From positions 248,001 to 312,000 of the forward strand of contig NZ_CP017702.1 in the NCBI RefSeq assembly GCF_002706745.1: a stretch of DNA of 64,000 nt, in the 5' to 3' direction. Made by a program: the position numbers and the translations under genes. This document shows positions 52,420-63,200 of the stretch, in pieces. Position 1 is the first letter of the stretch, and each line of letters begins with the position of its first letter. The notes beneath the pieces were generated by a model that was not told the DNA's origin, searched no databases, and was given only the letters and a program-made list of their open reading frames with translations. The stretch is from Companilactobacillus farciminis KCTC 3681 = DSM 20184. GTDB taxonomy: Bacteria > Bacillota > Bacilli > Lactobacillales > Lactobacillaceae.

Positions 52420-52816
52420 AATTGAATCCAGTCTTTGCTAGGGCTTTAATTACGGCGACATCACTAGGGGCCCAGTCTAATGCAAGAGCTTCATCTGGAG
52501 TAACCCAACGTAATTCATCATGCGCGATAGTTTTAGAAATATTACTGTCTAATCTGACGTAATAACAATGAAGTATTACTTCTCCAAATTCTAATTCTGC
52601 AATTCCATCAATAGAAAACTTTTCAAAAACGGTTGCTTTTGCACCGAATTCTTCTTTTAATTCTCGTGACATAGCAGCTTCTGGCGTTTCTGAAGGTTCG
52701 ATTTTTCCACCGGGAAATTCCCAATACCCTCCAAGAACTCGATTAGATGCACGTTGTGCAGCAAGTAACTTGTGATCTTTAATAATGATTGCTCCTACAA
52801 CTTGAATTTTACTCAT
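52409..52816 (-). CDS. NUDIX hydrolase (MutT-like)
   Basis: A 135-aa NUDIX protein. The Nudix box is complete (GGKIEPSETPEAAMSRELKEEFG: G-x5-E-x7-RE-x-x-EE-x-G). MutT-type features are the N-terminal VVGAIIIKDHKLLAAQRA and WEFPGG, suggesting 8-oxo-dGTP or a related nucleotide as substrate. It overlaps the helicase paralogue 2 start by 11 bp, so it is the first gene of that operon. Linkage to a PLD-helicase suggests a role in that system rather than housekeeping. Confidence 0.87.
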   Translation of the reverse strand: MSKIQVVGAIIIKDHKLLAAQRASNRVLGGYWEFPGGKIEPSETPEAAMSRELKEEFGAKATVFEKFSIDGIAELEFGEVILHCYYVRLDSNISKTIAHDELRWVTPDEALALDWAPSDVAVIKALAKTGFNYEY

Positions 52817-53119
52817 ATGACCACTCCTATTAATAGTTATTTCAATAGATCTAGTATATCAAAATGAAAATAAATAAGGCTTTTTGAAAAGCAATAACAT
52901 TTTATCTGCTTCTTCCAAAAGATTTTATTTGTAATTGATGTATTAGAATGAAAATTTTAAAAAAAGGAAAAAATGAATTTGTTTAATTAAAATTTGTCAC
53001 ATTTCAGATATAAATAATAATATTTTTTTAACATCAAAAGCTACTGTTTCACAACATCTATAAAGGGTATTATAAAAGTAAGCGCTGTCTTCTAAATATG
53101 CTCATGGTAGGTGAAACTT

Positions 53120-54109
53120 ATGAAAATTATTGTTGGTTCATACTTTTTAGATATAGATAAAGGTAAAAAGAAAAAAATAGAAAGAGAAAAGGGAAAAAGT
53201 AGATTATTTTTTCCAAAGGATTATACCTTGCTGGATTTTGAAACGACGGGATATGATCCTAGATGGGATCGTATTATTGATATTGGAGCGTTAAAAGTAA
53301 AGGATAATAATGTTGTAGATAAAATTGATAATCTTGTTAAGTATGAAGATGATAATACCGTTCCTGCGATGGTGGAAGGCATGACGGGAATTACCAGTGA
53401 AATGATTGAAAAAGATGGCGTTACCGCAGAAATAGCAATGAGAAACTTAGTAGATTTTATAGACAATGATGTGATCGTTGGATTTAATGTCAATTTTGAT
53501 ATTAATTTTCTTTATGATTTTGCAAATAAGTATTTTGGCCAGAAGGTAAAAAATGATTTTGTTGATGTGCTAAGAATTGCTAGAAAATTTTACCCAGAAG
53601 AACGTCATAATAGATTGGCTGATTGTATAAAACGAATAGAACCCAAAAAAGAGCAGTCTCACAGAGGACTAGATGATTGTTATGATACGAAATTAATATT
53701 TGACTTTTTTGAGGAAAATATTGATTTAAATCTATTAAATGAAAAAAGACATTATCATCATAATAAAATTGATTTGAAACAATTAAAACCGGAAAGTGTA
53801 ATGATTGATGAAGATAATCCATTTTATGGATGTAATGTGTGTTTTACAGGTAAATTAGATGGTTTGTTAAGAAAGCAAGCGGCACAATTAGTTGTTAATT
53901 TAGGTGGAATAGCCCAAAACGGGATAACATTAAAAACGGACTATTTAATATTAGGTGATACAGCATATAGTTTACACAATAAAGGTACTATGACTACGAA
54001 AATGAAAAAAGCATATGATTTAATTGGAAAAGGAAGTAATTTAAAAGTAATAAATGAATCAGTTTTTCTGGATATGTTAAACGATAGGCAAAATGAAATT
54101 GAGGGGTAA
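53120..54109 (+). CDS. DnaQ-like exonuclease with BRCT domain
   Basis: A ~329-aa protein. A short basic N-terminus is followed by a DEDDh 3'-5' exonuclease domain (~35-195): DFETTG (Exo I), VGFNVNFDINF (Exo II), and HRGLDDCYDT with the Exo III His and Asp. A C-terminal BRCT domain (~240-325) has GCNVCFTGKLDGLLRKQAAQLVVNLGG as its typical start. This resembles DnaQ-BRCT fusion proteins of Firmicutes, used in DNA repair or end processing. ATG 53120 follows AGGTGA by 6 bp. It begins an operon with the 122-aa gene. It is very A/T-rich compared with carAB. Confidence 0.85.
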   Translation: MKIIVGSYFLDIDKGKKKKIEREKGKSRLFFPKDYTLLDFETTGYDPRWDRIIDIGALKVKDNNVVDKIDNLVKYEDDNTVPAMVEGMTGITSEMIEKDGVTAEIAMRNLVDFIDNDVIVGFNVNFDINFLYDFANKYFGQKVKNDFVDVLRIARKFYPEERHNRLADCIKRIEPKKEQSHRGLDDCYDTKLIFDFFEENIDLNLLNEKRHYHHNKIDLKQLKPESVMIDEDNPFYGCNVCFTGKLDGLLRKQAAQLVVNLGGIAQNGITLKTDYLILGDTAYSLHNKGTMTTKMKKAYDLIGKGSNLKVINESVFLDMLNDRQNEIEG

Positions 54110-54112
54110 GAT

Positions 54113-54481
54113 ATGATAGAGTTCGTGAAAACCAAAAATAAAAAGAGTTTTGTTTTTGATGGAGGTACTATTGAAAATTCAAATAATGTTTTACGAGGGA
54201 CATTTATAATTCTATTTGCAAATAAGATCATAAGAATAAATAAAAGAGGTGAAGAAAACATATCATATGAATATACTAATGATCTATTTCGAAAAATGAA
54301 TATGTGTAAAACTAATAATATTAGTGAAAGAAGAAATGCAAGTGATCTAGAGGAAAGATTATTCAATATGATATTGAATGGTGATAGGCTTGATGATGAA
54401 ATAAGAAAGAATTTAAGACAGAATTATTTAGAAGTACTTCATGTTGATAATAGTAAGAATAATATTAACTTAATAGTGTAA
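54113..54481 (+). CDS. Uncharacterised 122-aa protein
   Basis: A soluble, highly charged protein (RKMNMCKTNNISERRNASDLEERL in the middle) with a predicted beta-rich N-terminus. No family recognised. It starts 3 bp after the DnaQ-BRCT stop (GAGGGG within the preceding codons) and shares its A/T-rich codon use, so the two probably arrived and act together. Confidence 0.65.
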   Translation: MIEFVKTKNKKSFVFDGGTIENSNNVLRGTFIILFANKIIRINKRGEENISYEYTNDLFRKMNMCKTNNISERRNASDLEERLFNMILNGDRLDDEIRKNLRQNYLEVLHVDNSKNNINLIV

Positions 54482-54516
54482 CTAAATTCTAAATATGTTT
54501 GGAAAGTAATATAAAA

Positions 54517-55440
54517 ATGCAAATGTATCAATCTCAAACAACCAATCCCCAAACCAACTATTTCATAATAGACTCTAGCTCCAGTCCTAACCACAACGAC
54601 GTAGATTTCAAATATTACAGCTACCAAAATCAAACTAACAAACAACTCCACACTGGAGACCTAATAATCTACCGCAGGTCTGGCAGTGCATCTGAATGGG
54701 GCAACGAGTTTTACCTATACGGAGCAGCCCAACTAGGGGATGTAGTCCAAGTGGATCCAACAACAGGCAACAGTCTACTCGAAGTGAAGAATCCTTATCT
54801 TTTCTCTCATCGTCTAATGAAACAAAACTTACGGACCTTTGACTGGAAGTTCCGCAAATTTAAAGGCAAGTGGTCTAATTTCTTCAACATGAACGGCATC
54901 ACCCAAATTACCAAAGAAGATTTTCTTGGCTTATTGGATCGACAAAGCAACTTATCTCCAGAATTTGACGGCTTGTCTAGTGCTGAAGAATCATTGGCAG
55001 TCAAATGTTACCAAGCTCAAAGGCACGAATTGTATACAATTGAAGATACTGCCAAAGGAGTTCCAACACGCAGAGCTGCAGATAAATATTTCTCCGACCA
55101 AGTAAAATTTAATTATCATTATAAATCAGCTCTAACTGGAACCTCTGATGAAGACAAATTGGTAGCGACTAGAATAATCCCATGGAAAGACAACAAAACC
55201 ACGCGCCTAGATTATCGCAATGGTATTTGCCTAACCAAGATACTGAAAAAAGCTTTCACACAAGGCTATTTCACGCTTTCTGATCAAGGACACATAATCT
55301 TATCCAATCTAAATTCAAACGACCCAGAGCTCAATAAAACACTAAATAAATACAAAAATAGAAAAATACATATGAATAGGGAATATTCTCCTAATAAAAA
55401 TTATTTACAATACCACCGTGAGCACATTTTTAAGCGTTAA
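54517..55440 (+). CDS. HNH-like protein, active site degenerate
   Basis: A ~307-aa protein. The C-terminal part (ATRIIPWKDNKTTRLDYRNGICLTKILKKAFTQGYF, ~225-260) has the layout of the HNH_2-type nuclease domain (SHIIPW..RLD..NGL.L..LFD.G). However, the expected first His is Arg, and the Asp/His residues of the second half are replaced. It is therefore probably a nuclease-fold remnant or non-catalytic binding protein. The N-terminal ~90 residues contain a sheet-like domain (GDLIIYRRSGSASEWGNEFYLYGAAQLG) of the kind found before HNH domains in restriction-like proteins. ATG 54517 is chosen; GGAAAG lies 10 bp upstream. Codon use differs from the two preceding genes. Confidence 0.7.
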   Translation: MQMYQSQTTNPQTNYFIIDSSSSPNHNDVDFKYYSYQNQTNKQLHTGDLIIYRRSGSASEWGNEFYLYGAAQLGDVVQVDPTTGNSLLEVKNPYLFSHRLMKQNLRTFDWKFRKFKGKWSNFFNMNGITQITKEDFLGLLDRQSNLSPEFDGLSSAEESLAVKCYQAQRHELYTIEDTAKGVPTRRAADKYFSDQVKFNYHYKSALTGTSDEDKLVATRIIPWKDNKTTRLDYRNGICLTKILKKAFTQGYFTLSDQGHIILSNLNSNDPELNKTLNKYKNRKIHMNREYSPNKNYLQYHREHIFKR

Positions 55441-55446
55441 TAGCTA

Positions 55447-55475
55447 TTGACTAATCAACAAGTGATTTGTATTAT
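55447..55475 (+). promoter_or_regulatory. Promoter P1 of the pyrimidine leader
   Basis: TTGACT (55447-55452) and TATTAT (55470-55475), 17 bp apart. Confidence 0.85.
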
Positions 55476-55495
55476 AATTACAACAACTTTTAATT

Positions 55496-55583
55496 AAGTC
55501 CAGAGAGGCTTAGAAAGTAACAATTAGGAGGGGAACCTTCTCAAACTAAACTTTCTTTGTCTGTTGGCAGAGAAAGTTTTTTT
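55496..55583 (+). promoter_or_regulatory. PyrR-type attenuator 1 (orphan)
   Basis: AAGTCCAGAGAGGCTT (55496-55511) is a PyrR-binding hairpin with the conserved CCAGAGAGG loop. AGAAAGT (55512-55518) can pair with ACTTTCT as antiterminator. AAACTTTCT..AGAAAGTTT plus a T run (55548-55583) is the terminator. No gene follows before the second promoter, so this unit either precedes carA from a distance or has lost its gene. A Shine-Dalgarno-like AGGAGGGG inside has no start codon near it. Confidence 0.8.
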
Positions 55584-55658
55584 ATTGCTTTAGATTTAAT
55601 ATATTTAAAAATATCTAATAAAACTATGATTTAAATTAAAATAATTTTAATAAAACTA

Positions 55659-55687
55659 TTGACGATTCACGAAGATGTTTGTATTAT
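55659..55687 (+). promoter_or_regulatory. Promoter P2 of carAB
   Basis: TTGACG (55659-55664) and TATTAT (55682-55687), 17 bp apart. It closely copies P1, including AATAACTTTTAAT downstream. Confidence 0.85.
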
Positions 55688-55703
55688 GGGAACAATAACT
55701 TTT

Positions 55704-55884
55704 AATGGGACCCTGCGAGATCTTGAAGGCGAAAGAACCACAGAGAGGATTCTCTGAGCAATTCGTACTGGTGAAAAGTCTTTAAATTTGAATTTTTAAT
55801 TGGATCCAGAGAGGTCCCAAAAGTTCAGTCTAATCAATCGTCTAGGACTAACTTTAGGGATGCCTTATCAGCATCCCTTTTTAT
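55704..55884 (+). promoter_or_regulatory. PyrR-type attenuator 2 of carAB
   Basis: The main PyrR loop is GGATCCAGAGAGGTCC (55802-55817). A second, weaker loop of the same kind (CCACAGAGAGG) is at 55738-55748. TGGGACC (55706-55712) can pair with GGTCCCA (55813-55819). The terminator is AGGGATGC/GCATCCC with a T run (55856-55884). UMP-bound PyrR should promote termination and reduce carAB expression. Together with unit 1 this fills the 476-bp gap. Confidence 0.85.
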
Positions 55885-55916
55885 GTACCAAATTTTTATC
55901 AATTCGGAGGACAAAT

Positions 55917-56975
55917 ATGAAAAGATACCTAGTTTTTGAAGATGGAACATACTTTGAAGGTACGGCTTTTGGAAGCGACACAGAAACGATCGGCGAACTT
56001 GTTTTTACAACAGGGATGAGCGGATATCAAGAAGCAATTACTGATCAATCCTACAATGGACAAATTATTAACTTTTGTGCACCAATGATCGGTAATTATG
56101 GTGTCGCCAAGAAATTTAATGAATCCAAAAAGCCTACTATAAAGGGCGTACTAGCCCGAGAAATAACCGATGTCACAGGAAACTATCAAAGCGAAATGAC
56201 TATCGATGAATTCCTAAAGCAAGAGAATGTCCCCGGTATCCGACGAATTGATACACGTGCAATTACTTTAAAGATTAGAAAAGCTGGCTCACTAAAAGCA
56301 GCTATTGTTGACGATTTAGACTCAGGACTTATTGACCAAATCAGTACTTGGAAATTAGACGATTCACAGTTACAAAAGAGCATCACCCCTACACCAGCAG
56401 AATTTGCAGGCAGCGGCAAACACGTCGTTGTACTAGATTTCGGATATAAAGAAAGCATCATTTCCGAACTAAAGAAGCGTTGTTTGAAAGTCACTATCGT
56501 ACCAGGCAATACTTCACTAGAAGCAATTAAGAATCTCAAACCAGATGGAATTTTGTTAAGTAATGGACCTGGAGATCCAACTAGACATACGGATATTTTG
56601 CCAACCATTGTGGAATTGGAAAAACTTTATCCAGTCTTTGGAATCTGCATGGGTCACCAATTATTGTGCCTAGCTAACGGTGCTAAGACTTTCAAGATGA
56701 AATTCGGTCACCGTGGATTTAACCATCCAGTTAAGGACTTAGAAACTGGTCGTATCTACTTCACTTCACAAAATCACGGTTACGCCGTTGACGCTGAATC
56801 AGTTGAAGATACTGATTTGAAGGTTACACAAGTAGAATTAAACGACCAAACAGTTGAAGGAGTAGAGCACACTAAATATAATGCCTTTTCTGTGCAATTC
56901 CACCCGGATGCAAAACCTGGTCCACATGATGCTGATTTCTTATTTAACAGATTCTGGAATGCGATTAACAAATAG
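55917..56975 (+). CDS. carA: Carbamoyl-phosphate synthase, small subunit
   Basis: A 352-aa glutamine amidotransferase subunit that supplies ammonia to CarB for carbamoyl phosphate. The N-terminal CPSase_sm domain (1-~135) is followed by a class I GATase domain with LSNGPGDP, the nucleophile Cys244 (GICMGHQ), His329 and Asp331 in QFHPDA. The third triad residue is normally Glu (HPEA), so Asp is a conservative oddity. ATG 55917 is chosen after CGGAGG; upstream codons lie in the leader. carB follows 15 bp later. The leader type points to control by pyrimidines. Confidence 0.95.
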   Translation: MKRYLVFEDGTYFEGTAFGSDTETIGELVFTTGMSGYQEAITDQSYNGQIINFCAPMIGNYGVAKKFNESKKPTIKGVLAREITDVTGNYQSEMTIDEFLKQENVPGIRRIDTRAITLKIRKAGSLKAAIVDDLDSGLIDQISTWKLDDSQLQKSITPTPAEFAGSGKHVVVLDFGYKESIISELKKRCLKVTIVPGNTSLEAIKNLKPDGILLSNGPGDPTRHTDILPTIVELEKLYPVFGICMGHQLLCLANGAKTFKMKFGHRGFNHPVKDLETGRIYFTSQNHGYAVDAESVEDTDLKVTQVELNDQTVEGVEHTKYNAFSVQFHPDAKPGPHDADFLFNRFWNAINK

Positions 56976-56990
56976 CTGGAGGGGAATTAA

Positions 56991-59900
56991 ATGCCAAAAA
57001 GAACAGACCTAAAAAAAATTATGATTATCGGTTCCGGTCCAATTATTATTGGTCAGGCTGCCGAATTTGACTACTCAGGAACACAAGCTTGTCTAGCTTT
57101 GAAAGAAGAAGGTTATGAAACTGTTTTGATCAATTCCAATCCAGCTACAATCATGACTGACAAACACATTGCGGACAAAGTTTATATTGAACCAATCACT
57201 TTGGAATTCGTTGAAAAAGTATTGGTCAAAGAACATCCCGATGCCATCATCCCAACACTAGGTGGCCAAACGGGTTTGAACATGGCGGTTCAATTACAAG
57301 AATCAGGTATTTTGAACCAATTAGGAATTGAAATTATTGGAACCAAGCTCGACACTATCAATGAAGCTGAAGATCGTGAAGAGTTCAAAGAATTAATGAA
57401 TAGACTTCATGAACCAGTACCAGCTTCTAAATCGACTCACAACTATCGTGAAGCTAAGAAATTCGTTGACGGAATCGGTTTTCCGGTCATCATCCGTCCC
57501 GCTTTTACCATGGGGGGAACTGGTGGAGGTGTTGCTCACAACTATGACGAACTAGAAGAAATCGTTGGTCGTGGTTTGAAAGCTTCACCATCAACTGAAG
57601 TTTTGATTGAACAAAGTATTGCCGGTTTCAAAGAAATTGAATTTGAAGTTATGCGTGATAGTGCTGATAATGCCTTGGCCGTTTGTCACATGGAAAACGT
57701 TGACCCGGTCGGTATTCATACGGGAGATTCAATCGTTATTTCACCAATTCAAACTTTGACTGACGATGAAGTTCAAAAGTTACGTGATGTTTCTCTAAAA
57801 ATTATTCGTGCACTAAAAATAGAAGGTGGTTGTAACGTTCAACTCGCCATCGATACTAAAACAAGTAATTATTTCATCATTGAGGTAAATCCTCGTGTCA
57901 GCCGTTCATCAGCCTTAGCTTCCAAAGCTACTGGTTATCCAATTGCCAAAATTGCTGCTAAGATTGCTGTCGGTTTGACTTTGGACGAAATCATCAATCC
58001 AATCACAGGTAAGACGTTTGCTCAATTTGAACCGGCCTTAGATTATGTTGTCTGCAAGATTCCTCGTTGGCCTTTTGATAAATTCTCCAAAGCTGACAGA
58101 ACTATCGGTACTCAAATGAAAGCTACCGGTGAAGTAATGGCGCTTGGTAGAAATATCGAAGAAGCTTTCCAAAAGGCGGTTCGTTCACTAGAAATCGATC
58201 AACACGATTTAATCATGGATTCACTTGCTGATAAACCTCTAGAAGAACTTGAAAAATACGTCCAAACACCAACTGATGACCGTTTATTCTATATCGCTGA
58301 ATTGTTGAGACGAGATGTTTCCTATGAAACAATTAACCAACTAACAGCTATCAATCCTTTCTTCTTGGCTAAATTGAAGAATATTATCAACTACGAAAAA
58401 GTTTTAACTAATGGAACTTTGGATAAAGATATCATTTTGGAAGCTAAGCAACTCGGTTATTCTGATAAGACGATTGCTCGTTTGAACGGGTTGGATGAAG
58501 ATATTATTCGTCACTTCAGAAAGCAAAGTGAAATTTTACCAACTTACAAGATGGTTGATACTTGTGCTGGTGAATTTGAAGCTCAAGCTCCTTATTTTTA
58601 CAGTACTTATGAAACCGAAAATGAATCACAAAAGGCTTCAGAAAAATCTGTCTTGATTTTAGGCTCTGGCCCTATCCGTATCGGGCAAGGTATCGAATTT
58701 GATTATTCAACGGTACACTGTGTCAGAGCGGTTCAACAGATGGGTTACAAAGCTATTGTTATCAATAACAATCCAGAAACTGTTTCAACTGATTATTCAG
58801 TTGCCGACAAATTATACTTTGAGCCTTTGACATTGGAAGATGTTTTGAATGTCTGCGATTTGGAACAACCAGTCGGAGCCATCGTTCAATTTGGTGGACA
58901 AACTTCAGTTAACTTGGCTGAACCACTCAAGGAAAATGGTATTAAGATCTTGGGTACACAAGTTGAAGATATTAATCGTGCCGAAGATCGTGATTTATTT
59001 GACCAAATCATCAAAAAATTAAATATTCCTCAACCAGCTGGTGGTACGGCTACTTCTCAAGAAGGTGCGGTTGAAGTTGCTCATAAGATTGGTTATCCAG
59101 TTTTGATTCGTCCTAGTTATGTTTTAGGTGGTCGTGCGATGGAGATCGTTAGATCTGATGAAGAACTCGACAAATACATGCACGAAGCAGTTCACGTTTC
59201 TAATGATCATCCAGTTTTGATTGATACTTACTTGACTGGTCGTGAATGTGAAATCGATGCCTTGAGCGATGGGGAAAATGTCTTGTTGCCAGGTATCATC
59301 GAACACATCGAAAGATCAGGTGTGCACTCAGGAGATTCAATGGCAGTTTATCCTCCACAAAATATCCCTGAAGAAGTTCAAAACCAAATCGTTAAATATG
59401 CGAAACTTTTGGCTAAAGAACTCAAATGTGTTGGTATCATGAACGTTCAGTTCGTTATCCATGAAAATCAGGCTTACGTTATTGAAGTTAACCCAAGAGC
59501 TAGTCGGACAGTGCCATATTTGAGCAAAGTCACTGGAATTCAAATGGCTAGAATTGCTTCGAAGTTAATTTTAGGAGCTGATTTTGCCACACTCGGTCTC
59601 GAACCAGGATTAGCACCAGAATCACGTTTGATTCACGTCAAAGCACCAACATTCTCTTTCAATAAATTAAACAATGTTGATAGTGCTTTAGGACCTGAAA
59701 TGAAGTCGACTGGTGAAGTAATGGGTTCAGGAACTGACTATACTGAAGCCTTGTACAAAGCTTTTGAAGCTACTAACCAACATATCAAAGATGCTGGTAA
59801 TGTTTTGATAACAGTTAATGACAATGACAAAGCTGAAGCCTGCGGTTTAGCTCGTCGTTTCCATGAAGTTGGTTTCCAAGTCTTAGCTACTAAGGGAACT

Positions 59901-60167
59901 GCCAAATACTTCAACGAACACGGCATCGAGGCTAAAGTTGTTCCAGAAGTAGGACAAGCAGAAAAAGATATTGTTTACTACTTGAGTCATAACAAGATTC
60001 AGTTGTTGATCAATACTTTAGGCGAGAGTAGAAGTCACCATTCAGATGGCTATATCATTCGTCAAAATGCAGTCTTGAATGCTGTGCCACTTTATACTTC
60101 ACTCGATACAGCTAATGCAATTTTGAAAGTACTCGAAAAACGTTTTATTAGTGTAAATCCATTATAG
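56991..60167 (+). CDS. carB: Carbamoyl-phosphate synthase, large subunit
   Basis: A 1058-aa synthase subunit that makes carbamoyl phosphate from bicarbonate, ammonia and two ATP for pyrimidine and arginine synthesis. It is an internal duplication. Each half has an ATP-grasp domain with the GSGPI(I/R)IGQ start ([33 protein letters not shown]), conserved EVNPR and SR(S/T) segments, and a C-terminal MGS-like regulatory domain (~930-1058). The length is normal for short bacterial CarB. GGAGGGG precedes the ATG. A terminator follows immediately. Confidence 0.97.
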   Translation: MPKRTDLKKIMIIGSGPIIIGQAAEFDYSGTQACLALKEEGYETVLINSNPATIMTDKHIADKVYIEPITLEFVEKVLVKEHPDAIIPTLGGQTGLNMAVQLQESGILNQLGIEIIGTKLDTINEAEDREEFKELMNRLHEPVPASKSTHNYREAKKFVDGIGFPVIIRPAFTMGGTGGGVAHNYDELEEIVGRGLKASPSTEVLIEQSIAGFKEIEFEVMRDSADNALAVCHMENVDPVGIHTGDSIVISPIQTLTDDEVQKLRDVSLKIIRALKIEGGCNVQLAIDTKTSNYFIIEVNPRVSRSSALASKATGYPIAKIAAKIAVGLTLDEIINPITGKTFAQFEPALDYVVCKIPRWPFDKFSKADRTIGTQMKATGEVMALGRNIEEAFQKAVRSLEIDQHDLIMDSLADKPLEELEKYVQTPTDDRLFYIAELLRRDVSYETINQLTAINPFFLAKLKNIINYEKVLTNGTLDKDIILEAKQLGYSDKTIARLNGLDEDIIRHFRKQSEILPTYKMVDTCAGEFEAQAPYFYSTYETENESQKASEKSVLILGSGPIRIGQGIEFDYSTVHCVRAVQQMGYKAIVINNNPETVSTDYSVADKLYFEPLTLEDVLNVCDLEQPVGAIVQFGGQTSVNLAEPLKENGIKILGTQVEDINRAEDRDLFDQIIKKLNIPQPAGGTATSQEGAVEVAHKIGYPVLIRPSYVLGGRAMEIVRSDEELDKYMHEAVHVSNDHPVLIDTYLTGRECEIDALSDGENVLLPGIIEHIERSGVHSGDSMAVYPPQNIPEEVQNQIVKYAKLLAKELKCVGIMNVQFVIHENQAYVIEVNPRASRTVPYLSKVTGIQMARIASKLILGADFATLGLEPGLAPESRLIHVKAPTFSFNKLNNVDSALGPEMKSTGEVMGSGTDYTEALYKAFEATNQHIKDAGNVLITVNDNDKAEACGLARRFHEVGFQVLATKGTAKYFNEHGIEAKVVPEVGQAEKDIVYYLSHNKIQLLINTLGESRSHHSDGYIIRQNAVLNAVPLYTSLDTANAILKVLEKRFISVNPL

Positions 60168-60172
60168 ATAAG

Positions 60173-60203
60173 AAAAACATCCTCAAATTGGGGATGTTTT
60201 TTT
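60173..60203. terminator. Terminator between carB and sbcC
   Basis: AAAAACATCC and GGATGTTTTTTT with inner TC/GG pairing. Flanking A and T runs allow use by both convergent genes. Confidence 0.85.
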
Positions 60204-60206
60204 CTT

Positions 60207-63200
60207 TTACTTAGTAATTATTTTGATCGTACTCTTACCATTACCGACTTTTTGGACTAAGAGTTGTTGACCGATACTTTGTTTCATTGATTCGATATGA
60301 CTGATAACGCCGACCATCCGGTTTTGACCGATTTCAGTCAGAGCTTTCATTGCTTCGTTAAGTGTTTCTTCATCCAATGAGCCAAAGCCCTCATCAATGA
60401 ATAGCGCATCGATTTGAACTCCGTTAGCTGATGATTGAACGACTTCACTCAATGACAGAGCAATCGATAAGGCGGCAATGAAAGTTTCACCACCAGAAAG
60501 TGTGTCGGAAGAACGGGTAGCATTCGTTTGACGGTCATAAATATTGATATCCAGACCGTGATCACGTTGCTTATTAGTACTTTCGGTCGATAGTTGGAAA
60601 TAATAACGGTCGTTAGAAAGGATACTTAAGAATTTGCGGTTAGCGTAATTCAAAATCTTTAATAAGTAGTTTTGAACGACATAAGTTTCTAGCTTTAATT
60701 TATTTTCATTGCCGTCTTTACCAGTGACAATGTTGTAAAGGCTAGTGATAGCAGCTAATTCCTTGGTAAAGTTGCCTTGAGCTTGAAGAATTTTTTGAAC
60801 TTGTTCGAAGTTTTGGGTAGCTTCTTTTAAATCATGACTGAATGAATTAGTTTGTTTGGCAGCAATCAAGTGAGTTTGTTCAGCTTCAACTTTAGCTTGC
60901 TTTAAGGCGACAATATCAGGCTTAGTTTGATCTTTTAGCTGAGCTGTTACTTTAGAAATATTGTCAGTTAAAATTTCTTTTTCTTTTTGATAGCTAGTGA
61001 CATCGTTTTGAAGTTTGCTTAGTTGATTTTGAGAAATTTCTAAAATCCATCTGTCTAGTAAATTACGATCATTAGTTTTAGCGTTGTCGGCATTAAGTGC
61101 TTGATGCAATTTATCAGAGAGATTTCTCAAACTAGTTGTTAACTTGTCTAGTTGTGTTTGAGTATCTGTTAGTTTAGTTTGATTGTTACTATAGTTAATT
61201 TCGTTTTTGTGGGCAGCATCTTGAGCAACTTTCAAATCCTTTTGGAACTTCTCATATGCTGAAACTAATTCGTTCTTTTTGGTAATTAATTGTTGGCTAG
61301 TAGTGGTTGAATCGGATAAGTCAGCGGATTTAGTTTGCAAGTCGTTTTCTCGAGTTTGGATTTGAGCAGTCAATTTGTCTAGTTCTGATTTATCTTGGCT
61401 TAGCGACTGTTGTTGACGGTTGAGATTATTCTCTAGGTCTTTAATTTCTTGTGCCAGTTTTTGAGAAATTTGAATCTGTTCATTTAACTGATCAATACTC
61501 TTTTTGAAAGTGTCTTTGATGGCTACTAGATCAAATTGTTGTGGCAACTCGATTGAAGTGTTAGCGACAACTTGAGTGTAGTGAGTTGATAAGGCAATTT
61601 GAGTAGAAACAGCCTTTTGTTGTTGTTGATCAAACTCGTCTGAAACTTCTTGAATTGTTTGTTGGATATTCTTTAAATCTGTTTCTTTAGCAGCAAAGAT
61701 TTTTTGAGAATTATCGACAGCATCCATTGATTTGCGGAGTTCTTTTTCATTTGCGACGGCGGCTTCTTTGGCATAGGGATGTTCAGTTGAACCACAGACA
61801 GCGCAGGCTTCTCCTTCGACTAGTTCTTGACGAAGCTGGGCAATCATTAGTGATTGTCTAGTTTTTATCTTTTCTTGATAATCTTTTTTAGCATTCTCAA
61901 ATACCTTAGTCTTTTGATCCAAGTCAGCGTGCAATTGTTTGAGCTTCTTTTGTGTTTTGGCTACGGCGTCGGCAGCATTTTGACGATCAGTTTCAAGAGG
62001 TGAGAATTGGTCGATGAAATCGGCTCTTTCCTGAACTAATTTATCTTTTTGACTAGGGAAGTCCTGGTATTTAGACAGTTCTTCGTTCTTAGCTTGAATT
62101 GAATCGTTAATGGTAGTTAATTCTTGAGATTTTGTTTGGACAGTCTTAGTAATTTGCTCTAAGCGCGGTTGTAATTGGGATAGTGACTTTTTAATGGCTT
62201 CAATTTCTTGAACTTTGGCAATTAGAACAGTCAGTTTTTGAGCTTGCTGGTTCTTTTCGTCAAAATTTGCCTGTTGACTAGTTAATTCCGTAGTTTTAGC
62301 TTGGGCAGCGGCCAAATTCTTATGGGCGAGTTGTAGCTTTTGTTCGAGATCTTTTTTGCTGTTTAAAGTATCAGTTTGATCTTTCTCCAGGCGCTCTAAA
62401 TCACGAACTGTTTCCTGAAGAGGTTGTGCCCATTGCAATTCAGAAATGTGAATTTGCTTTTGACTGATATTGTCGGCTTGATTGGTAATGTGACTTTGAT
62501 ATTGTGTTTGATATTCATTCAACTGGTCAAATTTTTTGCTGATATCTAAAGCTACTTGATAGGTAGCTTCGGTCTTTTTCTTGGCAGCAAATTTGGCTTG
62601 TTCAGTCTTTTTTGCTTCATTTAAAGTAGCCTGACGGTTGGCAACAAATTTTCCCAAAGTGTCGTTCAATTGATCATTGTCGATCTCTTTTAATTGAGTT
62701 TTTTCTTCGTCGTTCCAAATGGGAGAGGATAGTTGATTTTGAATTTTGGTTTCAAAATCTTGAGCCTTAGAAGTGGCCTGGTCATAGTGATCTTTTAGCT
62801 TAACTGTGAAGTCAGTGAATAATTGAGTTCCGAAAATCTTTTTGAGGATTTTTTCTTTATCAGCAGTATTTGATTTCAAAAACTCTGAAAAATCATTTTG
62901 TGGTAAAAGAATGATTTTCTTAAATTGATCGGCGGTTAAATTAAGAATCTCGGAGATAGCATTACCGACGTCAACTGGTTTAGTCGCGATACTTTCTACC
63001 TCAACACCATTAACTTCGTCAACGATTGACAGATTTGCAGTAGGTGCTTTTTTAGTAAAACCGGTACCTCTTTTTCTAGCTAGGAATTGTTCAGGTGTTC
63101 GTTCGACTTTAAAAATTTTGCCATTTTGTTCGAAGTAGAAAACTACTTTGGTCGTATCGGTGCCTTCAGCGAATTGACTACGCATTTCTTTAGCTTCACG

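Noticed and set aside
55800..55916. Upstream extension of carA to base 55800
   Set aside because: The extra 39 codons lie across the PyrR loop and the terminator. The ATG at 55917 has CGGAGG and gives the normal CarA N-terminus.
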